Shown: positions 25,933 through 34,331 of the stretch, in pieces
How the letters are laid out: each line of letters begins with the position of its first letter
Numbering within the stretch: the first letter of the stretch is position 1
Assembly: GCA_030144965.1 (NCBI GenBank)
Contig: JAMPUU010000017.1
Span: 124,001-188,000 of the forward strand
Origin: Nitrospira sp. BO4
Lineage (GTDB): Bacteria; Nitrospirota; Nitrospiria; Nitrospirales; Nitrospiraceae
Direction of reading: 5' to 3'
DNA: 64,000 bases
Notes under the pieces: generated by a model
Told to the model about the DNA's origin: nothing
Seen by the model: only the letters and a program-made list of their open reading frames with translations
Database searches by the model: none
Program-made: the position numbers and the translations under genes

Positions 25933-26888
25933 TAGATGACCTGATTCGGCGCCGGCCTCCCTCCCAACACCGCTGCAATATTGTCCAGGCAGATGAGCCC
26001 CATACGGACACGGGTCTCGAGCGTGGCTGATCCCAGATGGGGGAGCAGCACCACGTTCGGCAGCGAGATCAATCCAGCAGGGACAACCGGTTCCTGTTCA
26101 TAGACATCCAGTCCGGCGCCTGCGATGGTTTTTGCCTCAAGCGTCGACACCAAGGCGGATTCGTCGATGACCGGGCCGCGCGACGTGTTGATGAGAAAAG
26201 CAGTCCGCTTCATCAGCGCGAGCTTGCGGCGATCGATGAGATGGCGAGTGGACTCGGTGAGCGGCACATGGAGCGAAAGAACATCCGACTCCGAGAGGAC
26301 TTCATCGAGGGAGCGCCGGGTCCATGAAACGCCGGGCGGGCTTGAAACATTCTGACGGCCGGCATAGATCACCGGCATCCGAAACCCAGCCGCCCGTTGC
26401 GCGACCGCCTGTCCGATCCGCCCCATACCGATGATGCCCAGCGTTTTCCCCGACACGTCGGCGCCCAGCATCTGTGTCGGTGTCCATCCCGGCCACGTCC
26501 CGGTTCGCAGCCAGACATCGCCTTCCACGACGCGCCTTGTCAGCGCAAGCAACAGCGCCCAGGTCAGATCAGCGGTGGCATCGGTGAGCACGTCTGGTGT
26601 ATTGGTGACGACGATGCCGCGTTGGGCTGCGGCTGGGAGATCGATGTTGTTGTAGCCCACGGCAAAGTTGGCGATGATTTTCACATTTGCGGCGCGGGAC
26701 AACACCGCGCCATCGATACGATCCGTCAGGGTGCAGATCACCGCCTGGGCCTTGGCAAAGCCGTGGCGCAGTTCCTCCTCTGTCGGCGGCCGATCCGTTG
26801 GTTCGGCCAGCAGCCGATACGGTCCAGGGATGGCGTCGAGCACCGGTCGAGGCAACAGGCGTGTGATATAGAGAGTTGGGCGCTCCAT
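25932..26888 (-). CDS. D-2-hydroxyacid dehydrogenase (glyoxylate/hydroxypyruvate reductase-like)
   Basis: This protein of about 318 residues belongs to the D-isomer-specific 2-hydroxyacid dehydrogenases, which reduce 2-oxoacids with NAD(P)H. The Rossmann motif GIIGMGRIGQAVA is clear. The active-site Arg (NTSRGPVID), Glu (GAGLDVYEQEP) and His (VLLPHLGSAT) are all present. GTG 26897 would add three residues; neither start has a strong ribosome binding site. It is divergent from the FAD/Fe-S oxidase gene, so both may serve the same 2-hydroxyacid pool, for example glycolate and glyoxylate. Substrate is not fixed by sequence. Confidence 0.87.
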   Translation of the reverse strand: MERPTLYITRLLPRPVLDAIPGPYRLLAEPTDRPPTEEELRHGFAKAQAVICTLTDRIDGAVLSRAANVKIIANFAVGYNNIDLPAAAQRGIVVTNTPDVLTDATADLTWALLLALTRRVVEGDVWLRTGTWPGWTPTQMLGADVSGKTLGIIGMGRIGQAVAQRAAGFRMPVIYAGRQNVSSPPGVSWTRRSLDEVLSESDVLSLHVPLTESTRHLIDRRKLALMKRTAFLINTSRGPVIDESALVSTLEAKTIAGAGLDVYEQEPVVPAGLISLPNVVLLPHLGSATLETRVRMGLICLDNIAAVLGGRPAPNQVI

Positions 26889-26974
26889 AAGGCGCACTCA
26901 TTGTAGGAGAATTTGATGGCGACCGACAATGCTGGTTCTTCGAAGAGTCCGCAGGCTAAGATGCACGAACGTTT

Positions 26975-29812
26975 ATGACGGCTTCACCCACTTTGATTGT
27001 GCCGACGAAAAGTCGCGCCGTCGCCCACGATCTTCGCGCGCTGTTGGGCGCCGAAAAAGTCAAAGACGACGTCCCCACGATCACGGCGTATGCCGTGGAT
27101 GCCAGTATCTATCGAATTCCTCCGCAGGCGGTCGTGCTGGTCGAGTCCGAAGATGATATCGCCGCGACCGTTGCCTATGCCGTCTCTCGAGGGATTCCAC
27201 TCACGCCTAGGGCGGCCGGGACGAATCTGACCGGTTCCGCTATCGGTTCCGGCATCATCCTCGATGTGTCGCGTCTGAATCGAATCCTTGAAGTGAATCG
27301 GGAAGAGCGGTGGGCCAGGGTGCAGCCCGGGATCGTCTTGGCCGAATTGAACAAGCAGCTCGGCTTGCAGGGCCTGCTGTTCGGGCCTGACCCTTCGAGC
27401 GGGGACATGTGCAAGTTGGGCGGCATGGTCGCCAATAATTCGTCCGGGCCTCATACCTTGCGATACGGCTCGGTGAAGGACAATGTCCAAAGTCTCCGGC
27501 TCTGTCTGACCTCGTCGACGTGGATCGAGGCGCGAGCCTATGCCCTCGACGATCCTTCGCTAGAGCGCCTCCTGACGACGGAGCCGGCTCTGCGTGATGT
27601 TTTGGTCATGACCCAGGCCCATGCGGATCTCATCGCCGCGAAGCGGCCCACGGTCAGCAAAAATAGTTGCGGATACAATTTGTTTGGGTTGGCCGACGGA
27701 CTTGCGCGGGGCTCTTTTGATCTCCCCAAGCTCTTTGTCGGAAGCGAAGGGACGCTGGGTGTGGTGAGTGAAGCCAGACTCACGTTGGTCGACAAGCCCA
27801 AGTCCACGTTGACCGCGCTCATTCATTTTCGAAGTCTCGAAGAGGTCGGTGAGGCCGTGCCGAGGCTCCTGACACTCCGGCCCAGCGCCTTGGAAGTCAT
27901 GGATGCCAACACGCTCACCTTGATCGGCCGAGGGAAACACGGGATTCCGGCTGATGCGGCGGCGACGTTATTGGTCGAGTTGGATGCGGATTCCCTCGAC
28001 ACCGATCTCCGCGAGCGGGCCGACGCCATGGCTTCCGTCTGCCGGCCCTACAAGCTGGCGTCGGAGCCGACGCTGGCATTCGATGCCGAGCGCCGGGAGC
28101 AGCTCTGGAAAGCGCGGAAGGCGCTGTACCCGACGCTCTATCGATTCGATCCCAAAAAGAAGCCGATCAATTTCGTCGACGACGTCGTCGTGCCGGCTGA
28201 ACGCATCAGCGAGCTGATCCGGTACCTGGAGGAGTTCTTCGATGGACAGCGGGTGCCGGTGGCGATCTTCGGCCATATCGGAAACGGCAATGCGCACATC
28301 GTTCCCCTGTTGGATGTGAACGACTCCGGCGACTTCGAAAAAATGGTGCGTGCGTATCAGGAAGTCCATGCCACCGTGCTGAATCGGTTCGGCGGCTCGA
28401 TTTGCGGCGAGCATGGCGACGGCCGGGTGCGCGCCGAGTTCGTCAAAACCATGTTCGGTGAGGAACTCTACGACCTCTTTGTGCAGGTCAAAAAGGCGTT
28501 CGATCCCGGGAATGTGCTCAATCCCGGCATCAAACTGAGCGAGGTCCCGTTCACCGAACATATCGACTACACCAGATTGTCGAAGTCCTGCGCGACCTGC
28601 GCCAAGTGCAATTCGGTCTGCCCCGTGTACGATGTTTTTCAATCCGAGGACATGAGCTCACGGGGCTGGTTCGAGATCGTCACCGCGAAGGATTACAGCT
28701 ACCTCAACTCGAAGCGGGTGGTGGAAGCCTGTCTGAACTGCAAATCCTGCCGCACCATCTGTCCGGCGGGGGTGGACGTATCCGATCTCATTCTACAGAA
28801 GCGGGCGGAGCATCCGAACCGGTTGGCCGGTTGGATCTTCAGGCGGCAGGCGCGCGGCGCGGCCTTTGAGTCGTTGTTGCGGTTTCTGGGGAGTACGCAG
28901 CAGATATGGGACCGACCCTTCTTCAGGACGCTGATCGAACGGATCACGGCGCCGATCATGAAAGCCTTGGCCCCGACGGCACGCCTGCCGCACGACCTCG
29001 TGTTGCCGAAACTGGCCCCACGGAATTTACGCGATCGATATCCACATTTGATCCCGGGCGGGACAGACTCTTCGACGACTCGGCCGGTGGCCTATTTCCA
29101 TGGCTGCGCCGCCAACTATTTCGACGATGGGGTGGGGGACGCGGTCATCGAGGTGTTGAAAAAGCATGGAGTCGAGCCTGCTCTGCCGCCTCAACGCTGC
29201 TCGGGAACTCCGATTCAAACCTACGGACACGCCGATCTTGTGCGTGAAGGAGCACGATTCAACCTTCGCTCGTTCGCCGCGTATGAAACGATCGTGACCG
29301 GCTGCGCGTCATGCACGCTGATGCTGAAGGACTATCCCACGCTCTTCCCGGATGGACCGGAACGCCGCCAAGCTGAAGCATTGGCCAAGAAGGTAGTGCA
29401 TATTTCGGAATTCGTGGCTCGTTCCTCCCGGCATCCCGCTATGGCCAAGGCGGATGGAGCCACGAAACGCGTGACGTATCATTCGTCCTGTCATCTTCGG
29501 GCAGCCGGGGTGACAAAAGAGCCGCGCCAAGTCCTGTCGTCCTTGCCCGGAGTCGACTTCGTGGAGATGCAGGATGCCGACCGTTGCGCCGGTGGCGCGG
29601 GAACCTACGTGGTGAAGGACTACGACACGTCGCAGAAGATCTTCGAACGAAAGGCCCGCGCGATCGCACAAGCAGACGCCGACGTGGTGGCGACGAGTTG
29701 TCCGGCCTGCATGATTCAATTAAAGAACGGATTGGGCGAGGCCGTCGAAGTCAAACATGTCGCCCAATTGCTGCAGGACGCCTATCGTGCTGCCGAAGGG
29801 GAGAAGAGCTGA
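26975..29812 (+). CDS. FAD-binding oxidase/Fe-S fusion (GlcD-GlcF or D-lactate dehydrogenase type)
   Basis: This 945-residue fusion joins a FAD-linked oxidase (residues 1-530) to a Fe-S electron-transfer part. The FAD domain shows PRAAGTNLTGSAIGSG, GSEGTLGVVSEARL and FGHIGNGNAHI. Two 4Fe-4S motifs follow (CATCAKCNSVCP and CLNCKSCRTICP), then two cysteine-rich CCG domains (GCAANYF...CASC and CHLRAAG...CPAC). Such enzymes oxidise glycolate or D-lactate and pass electrons to the membrane quinone pool. The sequence is intact and long for the family but normal for fused versions. Glycolate versus D-lactate cannot be decided here. Confidence 0.9.
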   Translation: MTASPTLIVPTKSRAVAHDLRALLGAEKVKDDVPTITAYAVDASIYRIPPQAVVLVESEDDIAATVAYAVSRGIPLTPRAAGTNLTGSAIGSGIILDVSRLNRILEVNREERWARVQPGIVLAELNKQLGLQGLLFGPDPSSGDMCKLGGMVANNSSGPHTLRYGSVKDNVQSLRLCLTSSTWIEARAYALDDPSLERLLTTEPALRDVLVMTQAHADLIAAKRPTVSKNSCGYNLFGLADGLARGSFDLPKLFVGSEGTLGVVSEARLTLVDKPKSTLTALIHFRSLEEVGEAVPRLLTLRPSALEVMDANTLTLIGRGKHGIPADAAATLLVELDADSLDTDLRERADAMASVCRPYKLASEPTLAFDAERREQLWKARKALYPTLYRFDPKKKPINFVDDVVVPAERISELIRYLEEFFDGQRVPVAIFGHIGNGNAHIVPLLDVNDSGDFEKMVRAYQEVHATVLNRFGGSICGEHGDGRVRAEFVKTMFGEELYDLFVQVKKAFDPGNVLNPGIKLSEVPFTEHIDYTRLSKSCATCAKCNSVCPVYDVFQSEDMSSRGWFEIVTAKDYSYLNSKRVVEACLNCKSCRTICPAGVDVSDLILQKRAEHPNRLAGWIFRRQARGAAFESLLRFLGSTQQIWDRPFFRTLIERITAPIMKALAPTARLPHDLVLPKLAPRNLRDRYPHLIPGGTDSSTTRPVAYFHGCAANYFDDGVGDAVIEVLKKHGVEPALPPQRCSGTPIQTYGHADLVREGARFNLRSFAAYETIVTGCASCTLMLKDYPTLFPDGPERRQAEALAKKVVHISEFVARSSRHPAMAKADGATKRVTYHSSCHLRAAGVTKEPRQVLSSLPGVDFVEMQDADRCAGGAGTYVVKDYDTSQKIFERKARAIAQADADVVATSCPACMIQLKNGLGEAVEVKHVAQLLQDAYRAAEGEKS

Positions 29813-29821
29813 AAGGATTCG

Positions 29822-30100
29822 ATGGTTTCTATACAAATATTTGGACAAACGTTGCGCGCGGCTGTCGATGAACATGAGTTCGAAGTGCCGGTTACCGGCT
29901 CGACGACCGTGAAGCAACTCATTGAGGCGAATCCTGAGCAACTGGGACCATTGCTACAATACATCAAAAACCGCCAAGCGCTCATCACCGTCAACAAGAA
30001 GATCGGAAGCGAAGATTCGCCCGTCCAGGACGGCGACATCGTCAAGCTGTCGTTCCAATCCCAAACCATCTACGACGGTACCCGCGACATTCCGATCTGA
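29822..30100 (+). CDS. Small MoaD/ThiS-like (ubiquitin fold) protein without the terminal GG
   Basis: This 92-residue protein has the strand pattern of MoaD/ThiS beta-grasp proteins (VSIQIFGQTLRAAV, then ITVNKKIG and VQDGDIVKLS). Unlike sulfur carriers it ends in RDIPI rather than Gly-Gly, so it probably does not carry sulfur. It starts 9 bases after the FAD/Fe-S oxidase gene, and AAAGGA lies six bases before its ATG, so the two are likely cotranscribed. A role in assembly or regulation of the oxidase is possible but unproven. Confidence 0.7.
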   Translation: MVSIQIFGQTLRAAVDEHEFEVPVTGSTTVKQLIEANPEQLGPLLQYIKNRQALITVNKKIGSEDSPVQDGDIVKLSFQSQTIYDGTRDIPI

Positions 30101-30240
30101 GGACTCACCTCCGATGAAGCCCGGCTCGGAACTTCCTCCAATCGGGAGCTGCTTTCTCCGACTGAAACGGGTAAGCTCCGCATTCACTGACGTCCGGCCG
30201 AATCTCCGCCGAATCGCGGGCGATTGAAACGGAGGAGTCA

Positions 30241-30335
30241 ATCTCACATTTCAGATGAGCAGATCTCAGATGATGGAGAAGAAAAGTGTCATGCTGAAAT
30301 CTGCCATGTGAAATCTGAGATTTGAGATGTGAGAT
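30241..30335. repeat. Imperfect inverted repeat upstream of the S23 gene
   Basis: ATCTCACATTTCAGAT (30241-30256) pairs with ATTTGAGATGTGAGAT (30320-30335) with two mismatches. The space between carries further short copies (AGATCTCAGAT, GAAATCTGAGAT). Related CTGAAATC units recur inside and after the next gene. Confidence 0.6.
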
Positions 30336-30357
30336 CCCAGATTCGCTGCAGGCCTCG

Positions 30358-30849
30358 ATGAAGTACAAGTCCTTCGAAGACCTTCCGGTGTGGCAAGCCG
30401 CCATCGACCTAGCTCGCCGCACATATATCCTCACTGAACATCAAGCCTTTCGAGGCCACACAGGATTACGTGACCAACTGGAGCGCGCTGCGCTGTCGGT
30501 CTCCAATAACATCGCCGAAGGATTCGAGCGTGGGACGACCAACGAACTGCTGGCATTCCTCTACATCGCTCGCGGCTCCTCCGGCGAAGTTCGCTCGATG
30601 TTATGTCTTCTTGAACGCATTCCGAGCTTCTCCTCTCTGAAATCTGAAATCGGTGCTCTGAAATCCAACTGCCTGAGTATCTCTCGGCAATTGTACGGCT
30701 GGATCGAACAGCTCAAGAATTCGGACATTACCGGCCAACGCCATTTGAATGACAAGATCAGAACCCGTACTGCAGAGAAGAAGGATCAAGAGGAGTTTCT
30801 CAAGGAATTGGCTCGCATCAGCCAATCGGTAAAACCTTCTGAAATATGA
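30358..30849 (+). CDS. Four-helix-bundle protein (S23 / 23S rRNA intervening-sequence family)
   Basis: This 163-residue protein has the family's opening KSFEDLPVWQAAIDLARRTY, then RDQLERAALSVSNNIAEGFERG and FLYIARGSSGEVRSML. These proteins form pentameric helical bundles; some are encoded in 23S rRNA insertions and some are paired with diversity-generating retroelements, but most are lone genes of unknown role. ATG 30358 is the normal start. The C-terminus is extended by about 45 Lys/Glu-rich residues beyond the usual length. Three CTGAAATC units lie inside the coding region near 30637-30665, and no rRNA is nearby. Confidence 0.85.
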   Translation: MKYKSFEDLPVWQAAIDLARRTYILTEHQAFRGHTGLRDQLERAALSVSNNIAEGFERGTTNELLAFLYIARGSSGEVRSMLCLLERIPSFSSLKSEIGALKSNCLSISRQLYGWIEQLKNSDITGQRHLNDKIRTRTAEKKDQEEFLKELARISQSVKPSEI

Positions 30850-31164
30850 AATTTGTTCGACGCAAGTCGTTACGCGACGCCATTCATTTGAAGCTGAGCG
30901 AAAGCGGCTGGAAGCAGCAGAGTTCAGGCTTCAATCTTCCTTAAAACAGCGCTGGCAAGGTCATCCGGGGAATAATCCAGCACAGCCTACCAACCGGCAT
31001 TGAAGACTCCCTCCGGTTTAGGCACTCATCCTCGAACGATTCAATACCTTATAGCGCTTCACAGTTAATGTAGCTCGGAACGACGAGTCTGTAAGAAAGC
31101 TGCGTGTCATCCGACTGTAGTAGGTGCCTGCTCGCGTGGTGTGCAGCCTAACAGGAGGTCCATC
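30850..31164. other. Intergenic region after the S23 gene
   Basis: I see no gene I can support. A 32-codon frame (30846-30944) overlaps the S23 stop as ATGA but has no recognisable product. The ribosome binding site AGGAGG for the following barrel gene lies at its end. A promoter for that gene is expected here but is not obvious. Confidence 0.45.
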
Positions 31165-31824
31165 GTGCGTCGACGATCCCTGTTTGTCGGTTTGATCGTG
31201 CTAGGTTTGTGGGGGCTCGCCTGGTCTGAGGTGAGTCGAGCCGAGTGGTATATCGCCGGTCAGGGCGGGTATCAATTTCCGCAGGATCTGGCCAACGTGC
31301 GGGGAACGGGTAATTTCAGTGGGGTGACGTCGAACGATCTGGACCTCAACAACCAAGCGGCGTTCGGCATCAAGGGCGGGCGTTTCTTAGAGGGCAATCT
31401 CAACTGGCTGGGCCTGGAATTCGACTTTTCGCACAGCGACGCGAATATCACGGAGCAACGCGTCACGGCGAGTGCGCCGATCTTGGGCGTCACTCAACAG
31501 AACGGCAGAACGCCGGGCGTGGGCCTCTCGGTCAACCACATGACGGTGAACGTCATCGCGCGCTATCCGGGGGCACGCATTCAGCCGTATATCGGAGTCG
31601 GTGGTGGCATCGGCGTCTCCCTGTTGCGTACGGCGCCTCAAGGCGAAACCGACGTGTATCCGGTGTTCAATGTGCTCGTCGGCACGAAAGTATTTCTGAC
31701 GAAACATGTCGCGTTCTTCACCGAATACAAACATGCCCGGGCGATAGTCGACTTCTCCGATCATCACTTCGAAGGGGACCTCCGGACCAATTGGTTCATG
31801 GGCGGCCTGGCCTATCATTTTTAA
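31165..31824 (+). CDS. Outer-membrane beta-barrel protein (OmpA/OmpW-like)
   Basis: This 219-residue protein has a signal peptide (a basic start RRRSLFVG, then a hydrophobic core, with cleavage near SRAEW). The rest alternates hydrophobic and polar residues in strands typical of an 8-stranded barrel (EWYIAGQGGYQFP, LNWLGLEFDFSHS, RIQPYIGVGGGIGVSL), ending in the terminal Phe of GGLAYHF as needed for BAM insertion. GTG 31165 is preferred because AGGAGG lies seven bases upstream. It resembles the barrel at 40171 in layout. The substrate or role is unknown. Confidence 0.82.
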   Translation: MRRRSLFVGLIVLGLWGLAWSEVSRAEWYIAGQGGYQFPQDLANVRGTGNFSGVTSNDLDLNNQAAFGIKGGRFLEGNLNWLGLEFDFSHSDANITEQRVTASAPILGVTQQNGRTPGVGLSVNHMTVNVIARYPGARIQPYIGVGGGIGVSLLRTAPQGETDVYPVFNVLVGTKVFLTKHVAFFTEYKHARAIVDFSDHHFEGDLRTNWFMGGLAYHF

Positions 31825-31954
31825 CCGTCCGGCCACGATCGTCTTGCTAGCGGCATTTTCATCTCGGTACTTGTAGACCCGCACCACGTCAGCCCCAGCG
31901 CAAGGGTTTCGCCTAGCATCCCCATTCCATTTTGCTTGAGAACATATAAGTACG

Positions 31955-32839
31955 ATGATGAGTGATTGGATCACAGGGGAGAGGAGTGCGCGGGGACGAC
32001 TGTCTCGCTGGTCGTGGTGCCTCGTCGTGCTGCTGGTGGCCCTCGCCGGCTGCTCGTACACCACCACCGCCTATCGGTTTGCGGACCGCATCATCCTCTG
32101 GAAGGCCGACCATTATTTCGACCTCAATAGTGCCCAGCGGCATGAGCTGGCCGAACGGCTCACGCCCTTGCTCGAACGGCATCGGCACGAAGCCTTACCG
32201 CAGTATGAGACCTTTCTCAGGCAGGTGCGTCAGCGGGTCGAACGGGGACTCACGGGGCCGGATATCGACTGGGCCTATGCCAGCTACGATCGGCTGCGGA
32301 CCGACCTTTTTGAGCGCGTCGTGGCCGACAGCGGAGCCCTTCTCGCCTCAGTCGACGCCCGGCAGGTGCGCACCTTCGAGTCGGCCTTGCAGAAGGACAA
32401 CGCCAAGGCCGTGCGCCTCGTCCAGGTTTCCGAATCGGAGCGATTGAAGAAGCGAGCGCAGACCACTCTGGATTTGGTGAAAGACTGGCTAGGGGCGCTG
32501 ACCAAAGAACAGCAGGCGCAGATTCGTGAGTGGAGCCTCACGCTCCCCGATGTCCAACCGACCTTTGTCGCCTATCAGCAGCAGCGCCAGCAGGAACTCC
32601 TGACCCTTCTCCAACAACCTCGGACACCTGAACGGATCGCAAAAGAACTCCGCACCATGTTCGTGCACCCTGACCAGACTGCTCCCCGGTCCTATCTAAC
32701 TGCCGTCCGCCAAATGCGCGTAAATGCCAAAGCCATGACCCTGGCCATCGATCAACGCATGACCCCCGACCAGCGCCGCCACGCCGTCGCCAAGCTCCAA
32801 CGGCTCATCGATCAAGTGCACGACCTCCAAGCCGGATAG
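31955..32839 (+). CDS. Lipoprotein of the DUF6279 type
   Basis: This 294-residue protein has a signal peptide ending in the lipobox LVALAGCSYT, with the lipidated Cys near residue 33. The mature part is helical and resembles the DUF6279 family (YRFADRIILWKADHYFDL and the following basic helices). The function of the family is not known. Two adjacent ATG codons (31955 and 31958) are possible starts and neither has a clear ribosome binding site. It sits alone between the barrel gene and the antitoxin remnants. Confidence 0.75.
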   Translation: MMSDWITGERSARGRLSRWSWCLVVLLVALAGCSYTTTAYRFADRIILWKADHYFDLNSAQRHELAERLTPLLERHRHEALPQYETFLRQVRQRVERGLTGPDIDWAYASYDRLRTDLFERVVADSGALLASVDARQVRTFESALQKDNAKAVRLVQVSESERLKKRAQTTLDLVKDWLGALTKEQQAQIREWSLTLPDVQPTFVAYQQQRQQELLTLLQQPRTPERIAKELRTMFVHPDQTAPRSYLTAVRQMRVNAKAMTLAIDQRMTPDQRRHAVAKLQRLIDQVHDLQAG

Positions 32840-32882
32840 CCTTCAATCAGCCATACGCCGTCAGACATTTTCTATCCGATTA

Positions 32883-32910
32883 ATATAAGTGTAAGTTGCT
32901 AAAGTTAAAC
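32883..32910 (+). promoter_or_regulatory. 28-base box upstream of an antitoxin gene (copy 1)
   Basis: This stretch shares 22 of 28 aligned bases with 34256-34283, including ATATAAGTGTAA exactly. Both copies lie in AT-rich DNA 50-90 bases before an antitoxin-type gene. It may be a shared operator or promoter. Confidence 0.45.
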
Positions 32911-32997
32911 AATTAATGCATGTCGGTTCTCTGTGCGCGAAGAGGCTGCCGGCGTTGGAGGGTCGAACGAAACGCCTAATGCAAAAACGGAGCTGAT

Positions 32998-33318
32998 ATG
33001 GCGCTGACACGAGAATTCAAAGAAACCGTTGCGGTACGGGCGAAACGTGATCCTCGCTTTCGAGAAGCCCTCTTTATCGAAGCAATCAACGCCTATCTTG
33101 CAGGTGAGACCAATGTCGGCAAAGCGGTCTTACGCGATCTCGTCAATGCCACTGTCGGCTTTGAGGAATTGGCGGTTGCACTGCACAAGCCGAGCAAAAG
33201 CCTCCATCGGATGCTCGCTCCTCGCGGCAATCCCAGCACTGAGAACTTCTTCGGAATCATCAAGGCGCTTCAGAAGAAAACCCGAGTCAGGCTGCAGGTC
33301 ATTGCAAAAGCTGGATGA
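32998..33318 (+). CDS. HI1420-type antitoxin, orphan
   Basis: This 106-residue DNA-binding protein matches the addiction-module antidote family found downstream of HI1419-type RelE toxins. The pattern AYLAGETNVGKAVLRDLVNA, then ELAVALHKPSKSLHRML and NPSTENFFGIIKAL is the family's helix-turn-helix core. No RelE-like toxin precedes it: the 158 bases upstream carry only the AT-rich box. It therefore appears to be an orphan that may still repress its own promoter or neutralise a toxin from elsewhere. Confidence 0.82.
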   Translation: MALTREFKETVAVRAKRDPRFREALFIEAINAYLAGETNVGKAVLRDLVNATVGFEELAVALHKPSKSLHRMLAPRGNPSTENFFGIIKALQKKTRVRLQVIAKAG

Positions 33319-33390
33319 CGGCGGACTGGCTCTACTCTGGCACGCCCTCAGCTACTAGTTCCGGAAGGGCGACTGGCGAGAGAGAATGGA

Positions 33391-33564
33391 ATGATGAAGA
33401 AAACCAATTTTGACCTTCATCTCGAACAGCAACTCCGAGACCCGAATTTTGCGAGGCGGTTCAAGCGAGCGAGTGAGGCGTGGGACGTAGCGTTGCAGAT
33501 TGCGGCGCTGCGCGAAAAGGCCGGTCTCTCTCAAAAGGATCTCGCGAGAAAGCTGAAGAACTGA
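33391..33564 (+). pseudogene. Truncated XRE-family antitoxin
   Basis: This frame encodes 57 residues beginning KKTNFDLHLEQQLRDPNF and running into a helix-turn-helix (VALQIAALREKAGLSQKDLARKLKN), then stops inside that domain. The family normally continues for 30 or more residues. In the +1 frame the next residues (CSTAQRVTAW) faintly resemble the expected recognition helix, so a frameshift is likely. No toxin gene lies beside it on the + strand. I regard it as a remnant; expression of the short peptide is possible. Confidence 0.6.
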
Positions 33565-33626
33565 CTGTTCAACCGCACAGCGTGTTACAGCATGGAGCTG
33601 TGAGCTGACTGCTTAAGCGTCACCTT

Positions 33627-33890
33627 TTAGCGGTAAGCTTCCCGCCGGTGACCGATTTTGATGATTTCCACAAGGCGGGCAGCATCGTCGATCCCGTATA
33701 CGATTCGATAATCGCCCTGCCGAACGCGGTAACGTTCCGTTTCACCTGCTAACTTTTCGCAAGCAGCCGGGCGGGGCTGTTGAGCCAATCCGTGGATACG
33801 GTCGATGATTCGACGAAGATCAGCGGTAGGGATCTTTTTGAGCTCTTTTTCGGCTGAGCGCTTAATGATGAGATTATAAGAGCCCGTCAC
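33627..33890 (-). CDS. RelE/ParE-family toxin
   Basis: This 87-residue protein matches the RelE toxins, which are ribosome-dependent mRNA nucleases or related. The pattern YNLIIKRSAEKELKKIP, then ERYRVRQGDYRIVYGID and the C-terminal IIKIGHRREAYR is standard, with the basic residues of the active site retained. It overlaps the upstream antitoxin gene by 17 bases, as usual in such pairs. This is the one complete toxin-antitoxin pair of the RelBE type in the region. Confidence 0.9.
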   Translation of the reverse strand: MTGSYNLIIKRSAEKELKKIPTADLRRIIDRIHGLAQQPRPAACEKLAGETERYRVRQGDYRIVYGIDDAARLVEIIKIGHRREAYR

Positions 33891-34104
33891 GCTTCAGATC
33901 CTCAAGCACTTTTTCGAACGGACGGGATGGTTCTTTCGCGCGCCGATCGAACGCCTCCAGATCGACGGCGTCTTCACGAAGAGATTCCAGCACCGCGGCA
34001 TTCACTAAGTCTGAAACCGATCGATCGGTCGTGGCGGCTTTGACCTTCAGCGCGCGATAGACTTTGGGCTTCAAATAAATGGTAGTTCGGGTATCTGTCG
34101 GCAT
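33874..34104 (-). CDS. Ribbon-helix-helix antitoxin paired with RelE
   Basis: This 76-residue protein begins with a ribbon-helix-helix DNA-binding domain (TRTTIYLKPKVYRALKVKAA, then SVSDLVNAAVLESL). It ends in an acidic-basic tail (FEKVLEDLKRDGLL) that should wrap the toxin. It precedes and overlaps the relE gene. GGAGGAA lies before its ATG. Tandem GCATTAT units across the likely promoter (34133-34148) fit autorepression by the RHH dimer. Confidence 0.85.
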   Translation of the reverse strand: MPTDTRTTIYLKPKVYRALKVKAATTDRSVSDLVNAAVLESLREDAVDLEAFDRRAKEPSRPFEKVLEDLKRDGLL

Positions 34105-34132
34105 GGATGATTCCTCCAGCTAGTACTTCGTG

Positions 34133-34148
34133 GCATTATAGCATTATG
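34133..34148 (-). promoter_or_regulatory. Likely promoter and operator of the RelE pair
   Basis: On the minus strand a perfect TATAAT (complement of 34135-34140) lies about 30 bases before the antitoxin ATG. GCATTATA and GCATTATG stand in tandem on the + strand over it. Direct repeats overlapping the -10 box are common sites for ribbon-helix-helix autorepressors. The -35 is poor. Confidence 0.5.
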
Positions 34149-34255
34149 ACACCAAAACGCTACAGGAAATCGCGGGATGTGTTGCCACAGTGAACGTCTG
34201 ACTCGTCAGCCTGTTGAGACCTACCATAAGCCGCACGCCATTTGATCTCAGTTCG

Positions 34256-34283
34256 ATATAAGTGTAAAGTCCTAAACTATAAC
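34256..34283 (+). promoter_or_regulatory. 28-base box upstream of an antitoxin gene (copy 2)
   Basis: This is the second copy of the box seen at 32883-32910, with 22 of 28 bases identical. It lies 48 bases before the truncated XRE gene at 34332. GTGTAAGTT is repeated a few bases further on (34284-34292). Confidence 0.45.
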
Positions 34284-34331
34284 GTGTAAGTTATGACGCC
34301 ATTATCAGGCGAAGGTCATGAGGGATAAACC

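Noticed and set aside
25730..26011. Possible 93-residue minus-strand protein across the repeat
   Set aside because: Most of it is a translation of the 126-bp repeat and of the antisense end of the dehydrogenase gene. Such frames are common artefacts of interspersed repeats.
30358..30849. Diversity-generating retroelement accessory (Avd)
   Set aside because: The protein is in the same broad four-helix-bundle group, but no reverse transcriptase, template repeat or variable repeat is nearby.
30846..30944. 32-codon frame overlapping the S23 stop as ATGA
   Set aside because: The overlap is suggestive of coupling, but the peptide is too short and unlike anything I recognise.
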